DNA of 9,552 nucleotides from Bacteroides sp. UBA7333 (lineage in GTDB: Bacteria > Bacteroidota > Bacteroidia > Bacteroidales > Bacteroidaceae): assembly GCA_002471195.1 (NCBI GenBank), contig DKPN01000048.1, positions 1-9,552 of the forward strand, written 5' to 3'. This document shows, in pieces, positions 1 through 4,974 of the stretch (position 1 is the first letter of the stretch; each line of letters opens with the position of its first letter). The notes under the pieces were generated by a model. The model had not been told where the DNA came from. It was given only the letters and a program-made list of their open reading frames with translations, and did no database searches. A program made the position numbers and the translations under genes.

Positions 1-156
1 GTCAATTTAACCGTTTTTTCCAGATTGCTTTCATATACTTTTTAATTATACCCTTCTGGGTAATTGGTTAATTTTATTAGAGTAAACTATCTATTATGCT
101 AAAATTTGAGCAATAATATTTTGAGGTTTAAATGATATTGCGTTAACTTTATAGTG

Positions 157-188
157 CAAATATAGATTTTTTATCTAATTAAATCAAA
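157..188 (-). promoter_or_regulatory. Leftward Bacteroidota-type promoter, divergent from the repressor gene
   Basis: On the minus strand a TTTG element (188 to 185) is followed after 20 bp by TATATTTG (164 to 157). This fits the Bacteroidota sigma-ABfr consensus TTTG-N19-21-TAnnTTTG exactly. Transcription would start near base 150 and run left out of the window. The only ATG on that strand in bases 1 to 150 (34 to 32) opens just ten codons, so the gene it serves probably starts left of base 1. The repressor operators overlap it, as expected for a lytic or excision promoter held off by the repressor. Confidence 0.5.
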
Positions 189-222
189 TTAAAATCTAAC
201 TATTATTAGATTTTGCATCTAA
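163..222. promoter_or_regulatory. Putative operator cluster of the S24 repressor
   Basis: The motif ATCTAA occurs at 173-178, 194-199 and 217-222, at 21- and 23-bp spacing, which is about two helical turns. Two copies are part of inverted repeats. AAAATCTAA at 191-199 faces TTAGATTTT at 206-214 with a 6-bp spacer (9-bp perfect arms). TAGAT at 163-167 faces ATCTA at 173-177 with a 5-bp spacer. The cluster lies just upstream of the repressor start and covers or flanks the divergent promoter, the usual place for CI/LexA-type operators. Binding by this repressor is inferred. Confidence 0.5.
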
Positions 223-240
223 TTTAATATTTATTAAACC

Positions 241-876
241 ATGTCGCTACGAAATAGATTATTATCATACATCGATCACAAAGGATTAACAGTCCAAAAC
301 TTTGAAAAAAAAGTAGGTTTAAGCAATGCTTCAGTTACTAAAATGGGAGACGGGACAAGAAGATCTACATTAGATAAAATATCTAATGTGTATCCTGATT
401 TAAATATCAATTGGCTAATGACTGGGGAAGGTGAAATGATAAAAGATAATGCGCCCAAGTTAAATATATCTTCGGAAAAAGCTCTCCCTTTTTTCGATGT
501 AGACGTAACGCTAGGATTTGATAACTTACCAAATGATCAAACAACTATTCCATCATATTATATGAATATACCTGCATTTGCAAATTGCGATTGCGCTGTA
601 CCTTGTTATGGACGTTCTATGGTTCCTGAAATAAATGATGGTGCAATAATTGCTATCAAAGAGATATCATTAGATAGCATCCTCCCTGGCGAAGCATATC
701 TAATAATAACGGCAGATTATCGCACAGTGAAATATATTCGTACTGTTCGTGATAACCCCAATAAATGGCGCTTGGTACCAAAGAACCTTGAAGAGTTTGA
801 CGAGATGGAAATAGATAAAAATAAAGTACTAAAAGCATTTCTCGTTAAGGGAGTAATTACAAATAAAATCATATAA
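241..876 (+). CDS. CI/LexA-like repressor: helix-turn-helix plus S24 peptidase domain
   Basis: This 211-residue protein has the layout of phage and ICE master repressors. An N-terminal helix-turn-helix domain spans residues 1 to about 65 and ends with the common Bacteroidota motif NWLMTGEGEM. A C-terminal S24 peptidase/dimerisation domain spans about 82-205. The catalytic dyad is visible: Ser126 in GRSMVPEINDG and Lys164 in RTVKYIR. In the family, RecA-stimulated self-cleavage falls at Ala-Gly or Cys-Gly just before the domain; here the matching site reads VTLGF (Leu91-Gly92), which could slow or prevent cleavage. Its job would be to keep the element's genes silent and regulate its own expression through the operators upstream. 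The start has no Shine-Dalgarno sequence, as is normal in Bacteroidota. It is the first gene of a same-strand run at the element's right end. Family assignment is firm; the target genes are inferred. Confidence 0.9.
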   Translation: MSLRNRLLSYIDHKGLTVQNFEKKVGLSNASVTKMGDGTRRSTLDKISNVYPDLNINWLMTGEGEMIKDNAPKLNISSEKALPFFDVDVTLGFDNLPNDQTTIPSYYMNIPAFANCDCAVPCYGRSMVPEINDGAIIAIKEISLDSILPGEAYLIITADYRTVKYIRTVRDNPNKWRLVPKNLEEFDEMEIDKNKVLKAFLVKGVITNKII

Positions 877-897
877 TAATCTAATAAAACACATATC

Positions 898-1293
898 ATG
901 GAATCATTTAATATTATACTTGCTATTATACTTTTAGTCTTTGGAATATTACAAATAATACTTTTCTTCAAAATTTGGGGAATGACCAATGACATTAGAA
1001 AAATAAAAGATAAATTTCGTTGTGAAGAAATAGATGATTGGGAAATCAAAAAAGCGTTAATATTAGATGATAAAGAAAAAGCAAGAACCGAATTAATGAA
1101 TTTAATGCTCAAAGATATAGAAATCCAAATGAGTAATAAGTTTGATCGATTTTGGGATTTAAAATCTCTAAAAGAATATTATAAAGAGCCATTCAAAATC
1201 CTGGAAATGGAGTTTCCGGAAATGATATCGAATGCTAATAAAATAGAGGATATTAATAATTTAATGCCATTTAAAAGAGATAATAGCAAGTAA
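898..1293 (+). CDS. Hypothetical protein with one N-terminal membrane helix
   Basis: I do not recognise a functional family. The 131-residue product has a strongly hydrophobic N-terminal helix (residues about 5-25) followed by FKIWGMTNDI and a basic stretch, which predicts the rest in the cytoplasm. Residues 30-130 are charged and mostly helical (many Lys, Glu, Asp), with an aromatic patch around FDRFWDLKSLKEYY at 82-95. There are no cysteine pairs, nuclease motifs or nucleotide-binding motifs. It starts 21 bp after the repressor stop, so it is probably cotranscribed with the repressor. The stop at 1291-1293 is followed by another open frame (1265-1336), which hints at a possible frameshifted C-terminus (see findings). 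Inside a mobile element, a small membrane protein beside the repressor could act in superinfection exclusion, but that is only a guess. Confidence 0.75.
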   Translation: MESFNIILAIILLVFGILQIILFFKIWGMTNDIRKIKDKFRCEEIDDWEIKKALILDDKEKARTELMNLMLKDIEIQMSNKFDRFWDLKSLKEYYKEPFKILEMEFPEMISNANKIEDINNLMPFKRDNSK

Positions 1294-1358
1294 GGATAAA
1301 CTTCTTGAGGGAGAAGAGCGATTAATTAATGAATAAATAACAAATAAAACTATATAAT

Positions 1359-1856
1359 ATGTTAGCAGCATTTATAAGTATAATAATAGTATCTATAATT
1401 ATAGGTATAATATTTGCAATTGCAGGTATAGAACCACCACCCAAAAGAGCACCTCATAGAGGATCTGAAAGGCAAATGATAGCTAACAAAGACCCATTTG
1501 ACCACATTGAAAAAGATCTAATTAGACTAAGAAAAGAAAATGAAGAATGGAGCAAAGAGCACACTTTGTCGACAAACGGCAGAAAAAAAGGGAAAGCCCT
1601 AGAAAGAGAAGGTCGCTTGCTCGAAGCAATAGAAGTCTATGAAGAATGTGTTAAACAAGGGATAGAAAGTAAAAGGATACATATCTATAATTATGCACAT
1701 GATATAGAACGGTTATTCGTATTATATCGCAAAACTAAGCAGAAAGATAAAGAGATAGTGTTCTTGCAAGATATGATTAAGAAGCATCCTAAATATAATA
1801 ATTTACACCAATGGCAAGAGCGGTTGGATAAACTAACTTTAAAATATAAACTCTAA
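1359..1856 (+). CDS. Membrane-anchored TPR-like hypothetical protein
   Basis: This 165-residue protein of unknown role starts with a long hydrophobic helix (residues 2-22, rich in Ile) and a PPPKR turn, which suggests a membrane anchor with the rest in the cytoplasm. Residues 45-70 are charged helix. Residues 74-103 (GKALEREGRLLEAIEVYEEC) have the spacing of a tetratricopeptide repeat (small residues, then A-I-x-x-Y-E). A second, weaker repeat follows at about 112-145, ending in the typical K(H)PKY. TPR helices normally bind other proteins, so it may hold a partner at the membrane, perhaps the product of the preceding or following gene. It lies 65 bp after the upstream gene and 12 bp before the next, which suggests one transcript. 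No catalytic motif is visible. Confidence 0.78.
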   Translation: MLAAFISIIIVSIIIGIIFAIAGIEPPPKRAPHRGSERQMIANKDPFDHIEKDLIRLRKENEEWSKEHTLSTNGRKKGKALEREGRLLEAIEVYEECVKQGIESKRIHIYNYAHDIERLFVLYRKTKQKDKEIVFLQDMIKKHPKYNNLHQWQERLDKLTLKYKL

Positions 1857-1868
1857 ATCAAAATAACA

Positions 1869-2015
1869 ATGGACGAGAAGGATAAACTGATAATTTCATT
1901 ACGTAAACAACTCAGAAGCGAGGTAAAGTTGCGCAAGGTTTTAGAGATGGAAATTGCTCTATTAAACCACGAATTAGTGAAGACAAAAAGCAGTCAAAAA
2001 ACAAGCTCTATTTGA
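1869..2015 (+). CDS. Small coiled-coil hypothetical protein (48 residues)
   Basis: This short frame begins with ATG 12 bp after the TPR gene stop and ends with TGA. The product starts MDEKDKLIISLRKQLRSEV and continues as an uninterrupted charged helix with leucine or isoleucine at regular heptad-like places up to about residue 40, ending in a polar Ser/Lys/Thr tail. The composition is that of a real amphipathic or coiled-coil peptide, not chance AT-rich translation, and the tight spacing supports cotranscription. I recognise no family. It could be a small regulator or a partner for the TPR protein. It is the last gene before the attachment site, 72 bp from the tRNA fragment. Confidence 0.55.
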   Translation: MDEKDKLIISLRKQLRSEVKLRKVLEMEIALLNHELVKTKSSQKTSSI

Positions 2016-2087
2016 AATATTTTATAACAGAGTTTCGCTTACACCACGTAACAAACAGTTTATTAGGTAATTACAAAATATACAATT

Positions 2088-2134
2088 TCTGCTTTGGGAG
2101 CAGGGGGTCCCAGGTTCGAATCCTGGTACCTCGA
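2088..2134 (+). other. 3' fragment of tRNA-Pro(TGG): attachment-site duplicate
   Basis: The segment folds as the 3' part of a tRNA. The anticodon stem CTGC (2089-2092) pairs with GCAG (2100-2103). The loop TTTGGGA (2093-2099) has anticodon TGG. The variable loop is 2105-2109. The T arm is CCAGG-TTCGAAT-CCTGG (2110-2126). The acceptor 3' strand is TACCTCG (2127-2133), then discriminator A at 2134; no CCA is encoded. Ahead of it there is no D arm and no 5' acceptor strand at the required distance. Bacterial tRNA-Pro normally has C1-G72 and A73, which fits. This is the usual extent of a tyrosine-integrase core site, so I read it as the distal att site of the element to the left. The outermost anticodon-stem pair is T-G, suggesting that identity with the intact tRNA begins near 2089. 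Confidence 0.8.
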
Positions 2135-2141
2135 CAACAAG

Positions 2142-2177
2142 AAAAGATTCAACTAAAACATAGTTGAATCTTTTTTT
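2142..2177 (+). terminator. Rho-independent terminator, originally of the tRNA-Pro gene
   Basis: Perfect 14-bp arms, 2142-2155 and 2161-2174 (core GATTCAACTA/TAGTTGAATC), enclose a 5-nt loop and run into seven T's (2171-2177). It starts seven bases after the tRNA fragment, so it most likely terminated the tRNA-Pro transcript before integration. It now insulates clpC from the element's rightward transcripts. Confidence 0.85.
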
Positions 2178-2272
2178 GTTATATTTATACAACTATACTT
2201 CGCAATTTGTGGCACAACATTTGTTATTCAATAAATAAACTAAAAGAATAAAGTATATATTATTGTTATGCA

Positions 2273-2280
2273 TATCTTTG
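2273..2280 (+). promoter_or_regulatory. Promoter -7 box of clpC
   Basis: TATCTTTG matches the Bacteroidota TAnnTTTG consensus, 50 bp before the clpC start; transcription would begin near 2287. A TTTG element at the expected 19-21 bp upstream is not evident, so the promoter may be weak or activator-dependent. No CIRCE heat-shock repeat is visible. A short palindrome, TTGTG-G-CACAA (2207-2217), lies upstream, with no known role. Confidence 0.55.
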
Positions 2281-2291
2281 CCGATAAGTCT

Positions 2292-2321
2292 ATAACAAAA
2301 TAAACTTGTTATTAATAGGAG
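2292..2321 (+). promoter_or_regulatory. clpC leader: AU-rich hairpin followed by an AGGAG ribosome binding site
   Basis: ATAACAA (2292-2298) and TTGTTAT (2306-2312) can form a 7-bp hairpin with a 7-nt loop in the untranslated leader. AGGAG (2317-2321) follows 4 nt later, 9 nt before the ATG. A clear Shine-Dalgarno sequence is uncommon in Bacteroidota and supports the start at 2331. A role for the hairpin in translation control is speculative. Confidence 0.4.
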
Positions 2322-2330
2322 TAAAATTAT

Positions 2331-4871
2331 ATGAACAATCAATTCTCACAGAGAGTTTCCGATATTATCATCTATAGCAAAGAAGAGGCACATCGATTAA
2401 GAAACAATCAAATCAGACCAGAACATTTGTTATTAGGACTGATTCGTGATGGTGAAGGAAAAGCTATTGAAATACTTCACAAACTTAATGTTGATCTTTC
2501 TTCTACTAAGAAACAATTAGAAAGTACAATTGAAAGAGAAGAAAACAATCTCAACGATATCAGTACTAATATCGATATCTCATTATCTCAAAATAGCGCC
2601 AAAATACTTAAAATGGGAATATTAGAAGCCCGTTTATTAAAAAGTAAAGTTGCCGACGCTGAACATATATTATTAGCCATATTGAAAGAAAAAAATAATA
2701 CCGCAGCCGAAATTCTCGAAAAATCGAACGTTGATTACGATTCTGTATTCAGCCACCTGTCACTACAACCTGACATTACCTCGGGAATGGGATTAAATGA
2801 TGATGAAGATGAAAACGATGAATTCGAAAGAATGAATTCGGATAAAGGCGCTAACAAGAGCGATGCTTCATTTACCCAAACAACTACCAAACAGCCTGAC
2901 AATAGTACACCGGTTTTAGACAACTTTGGAGTAGACATGACAAAAGCGGCAGAAGAAGGCCGTTTAGATCCCGTGATTGGTCGTGAAAAAGAAATTGAAC
3001 GTTTGGCGCAAATATTGAGCCGAAGAAAGAAAAACAACCCTATCTTAATAGGTGAACCTGGTGTTGGGAAATCGGCTATCGTCGAAGGATTAGCACTTAG
3101 AATCGTACAGAAAAAAGTATCGAGAATTCTTTTCAACAAGCGTTTGATAGCATTGGATATGACTTCGGTTGTGGCCGGTACAAAATATCGTGGCCAATTT
3201 GAAGAGCGAATTCGTTCGATATTGAATGAACTTCAAAAAAACCCGAATGTTATTTTATTTATCGATGAGATACATACCATTGTAGGAGCCGGATCGGCTG
3301 CCGGTTCGATGGATGCTGCTAATATGCTAAAACCAGCATTAGCGAGAGGCGAAATACAATGTATTGGAGCTACTACACTCGATGAATATAGAAAAAACAT
3401 AGAGAAAGATGGCGCATTAGAAAGACGTTTCCAAAAAATCGTTGTCGAACCAACCACTGCCGAAGAAACATTACAGATATTGCGTAATATCAAAGACAAA
3501 TATGAAGATCATCATAATGTGACTTTTACAGATGATGCACTGCAAGCCTGCGTTAAACTAACCGATCGATATATTACAGACCGTAAATTTCCTGACAAAG
3601 CAATCGATGTATTAGACGAATCGGGTTCGAGAGTTCATCTCAAAAACATAAATGTCCCCAAAGAGATCGAAGAACAAGAAAAACAAATCGAAGAGGCTAA
3701 AGAGAAAAAAAATAGCGCTGTTAAATCTCAAAATTTCGAATTAGCAGCTAGCTTTAGAGATCAAGAAAAAACGCTTGCCGCCGAATTGGAAAAAATGAAA
3801 GCCGATTGGGAAGAAAAGCTAAAAGATAATCGTGAAGTGGTGGATGAAGAAGAGATTGCCAATGTAGTGTCTATGATATCGAGCATACCTGTGCAACGTA
3901 TGGCGCAAGCCGAAGGCATAAAACTTGGAGGAATGAAAGATCATCTTCAATCGCAAGTAATAGCTCAAGAAACCGCGATCACTAAATTGTCGAAAGCAAT
4001 ACTAAGAAGCCGAGTAGGCTTAAAAGATCCCAACCGCCCCATTGGAACATTCATGTTTTTAGGCCCCACTGGCGTAGGAAAAACCCACTTAGTAAAAGAG
4101 TTGGCTAAATACATGTTCGGATCTTCGGATGCTTTAATCAGAATTGACATGAGTGAATATATGGAAAAATTCACGGTATCGCGTCTTGTAGGAGCACCTC
4201 CGGGATATGTAGGATATGAAGAAGGTGGACAATTAACCGAAAAGGTACGCAGAAAGCCCTACTCTATCATCTTGTTGGACGAGATAGAGAAAGCTCATTC
4301 AGATGTGTTCAATCTATTGCTTCAAGTGATGGACGAAGGTAGATTGACTGACAGCTATGGCAGAATCATTGATTTTAAGAACACAGTTATTATTATGACT
4401 TCGAATGTGGGTAGCCGCCAACTAAAAGAATTTGGTAGAGGCATCGGATTTACCACATTAGCATCGAATGATGATAAAGAACACTCTAGAAGCGTGATTC
4501 AAAAGGCACTAAACAAATCGTTTGCACCCGAATTTTTAAATCGCATCGATGAAATTATAACATTCGATCAACTTTCATTAGAAGCGATCAAACAGATTAT
4601 CAACATCGAGCTTAACGGACTGTTGGCCCGAGTTAAAAATATTGGTTATGAACTAAATATAAATGAAGAAGCAAAAGATTTCATTGCTAACAAAGGATAT
4701 GACGTCCAGTATGGTGCACGTCCATTGAAACGCGCCATTCAAACTCATCTCGAAGATGCACTATCCGAACTAATCGTTGCAGCTAGTATTGAAGATGGCA
4801 ATATCATTAATATCGAACTCAATGACACCAAAGATGGAATCACAATGAATCTCGAAAAAGCATCATCATAA
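2331..4871 (+). CDS. clpC: ClpC-type ATP-dependent unfoldase of the Clp protease
   Basis: The 846-residue protein is a class I Hsp100 AAA+ unfoldase that threads damaged or tagged proteins into the ClpP peptidase in the cytoplasm. Domains in order: two Clp-N repeats (about 3-60 and 80-140); an acidic, low-complexity linker (about 150-200); AAA1 with Walker A GEPGVGKSA (241-249) and Walker B ILFIDE (D312, E313); a short middle domain with a UVR-like segment (about 455-485, QNFELAASFRDQEK); AAA2 with Walker A GPTGVGKTH (578-586) and Walker B IILLDE (D650, E651); and the D2-small domain to the end. The short middle domain separates it from ClpB. The ClpP-docking loop is present as IGF (705-707), where other ClpC proteins have VGF or LGF. 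All catalytic motifs look intact. It has its own promoter and terminator; no mcsA, mcsB or ctsR homologue adjoins it. Confidence 0.96.
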   Translation: MNNQFSQRVSDIIIYSKEEAHRLRNNQIRPEHLLLGLIRDGEGKAIEILHKLNVDLSSTKKQLESTIEREENNLNDISTNIDISLSQNSAKILKMGILEARLLKSKVADAEHILLAILKEKNNTAAEILEKSNVDYDSVFSHLSLQPDITSGMGLNDDEDENDEFERMNSDKGANKSDASFTQTTTKQPDNSTPVLDNFGVDMTKAAEEGRLDPVIGREKEIERLAQILSRRKKNNPILIGEPGVGKSAIVEGLALRIVQKKVSRILFNKRLIALDMTSVVAGTKYRGQFEERIRSILNELQKNPNVILFIDEIHTIVGAGSAAGSMDAANMLKPALARGEIQCIGATTLDEYRKNIEKDGALERRFQKIVVEPTTAEETLQILRNIKDKYEDHHNVTFTDDALQACVKLTDRYITDRKFPDKAIDVLDESGSRVHLKNINVPKEIEEQEKQIEEAKEKKNSAVKSQNFELAASFRDQEKTLAAELEKMKADWEEKLKDNREVVDEEEIANVVSMISSIPVQRMAQAEGIKLGGMKDHLQSQVIAQETAITKLSKAILRSRVGLKDPNRPIGTFMFLGPTGVGKTHLVKELAKYMFGSSDALIRIDMSEYMEKFTVSRLVGAPPGYVGYEEGGQLTEKVRRKPYSIILLDEIEKAHSDVFNLLLQVMDEGRLTDSYGRIIDFKNTVIIMTSNVGSRQLKEFGRGIGFTTLASNDDKEHSRSVIQKALNKSFAPEFLNRIDEIITFDQLSLEAIKQIINIELNGLLARVKNIGYELNINEEAKDFIANKGYDVQYGARPLKRAIQTHLEDALSELIVAASIEDGNIINIELNDTKDGITMNLEKASS

Positions 4872-4890
4872 AGATATATAAAACTATGTC

Positions 4891-4924
4891 AAAATGTCAG
4901 ATTGAACAATCTGGCATTTTTTTT
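4891..4924 (+). terminator. Rho-independent terminator after clpC
   Basis: Arms 4891-4903 and 4908-4920 (13 bp with one G-T pair; core GTCAGATT/AATCTGGC) enclose the loop GAAC and run into eight T's (4917-4924). It begins 19 bp after the clpC stop and separates clpC from htpG, though the short distance allows some read-through. Confidence 0.85.
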
Positions 4925-4974
4925 GTCTTTTAATTAGAAAATCAAATTAAAATCTACTTTAAAATATAATGATT

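Larger units (their letters stand above)
1..2134. mobile_element. Right end of an integrated element (prophage- or ICE-like), inserted at tRNA-Pro
   Basis: The interval holds an S24-type repressor with an operator-rich upstream region, three small unrecognised genes, and a 3' tRNA-Pro fragment at its right edge. Site-specific integration of tyrosine-recombinase elements into tRNA genes restores the tRNA at one end and leaves the displaced 3' end at the other. The fragment is on the + strand and is followed by the tRNA terminator, so the element lies to its left and the intact tRNA is expected beyond base 1. No integrase, structural phage gene or conjugation gene is visible here, so the type of element cannot be told. 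The left boundary is outside the window. Confidence 0.62.

Noticed and set aside
49..62. Small hairpin TACCC-TTCT-GGGTA as a possible terminator.
   Set aside because: Only five base pairs and no T run on either side at the right distance.
3..71. Open frame from the window edge, 22 residues ending in a hydrophobic tail (IAFIYFLIIPFWVIG) and TAA; possible 3' end of a + strand membrane protein.
   Set aside because: Too short to tell from AT-rich chance translation (T-rich codons give Phe, Ile and Leu), and it would converge with the leftward promoter at 157-188. Sequence left of base 1 would decide it.
717..1112. Minus-strand open frame of 131 codons.
   Set aside because: It runs antisense across the repressor 3' end and the next gene, both of which have better protein-like composition; it has no recognisable domain and no promoter.
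1919..2134. CGAGGTA at 1919-1925 is complementary to the acceptor strand TACCTCG of the tRNA fragment and could be its 5' end.
   Set aside because: It is 160 bases too far away, lies inside the small coiled-coil gene as Glu-Val codons, and no D arm follows it. A bacterial tRNA-Pro with such an intron is not credible.
2180..2330. CIRCE or other known heat-shock operator before clpC.
   Set aside because: No TTAGCACTC/GAGTGCTAA repeat or similar was found on either strand; only the short TTGTG-G-CACAA palindrome is present.
2735..3139. Minus-strand open frame of 134 codons, and similar ones at 3233-3499, 3965-4174, 5328-5663 and 7456-7755.
   Set aside because: All lie antisense inside clpC, htpG or the patatin gene, whose frames carry unmistakable conserved motifs; these are coding shadows.
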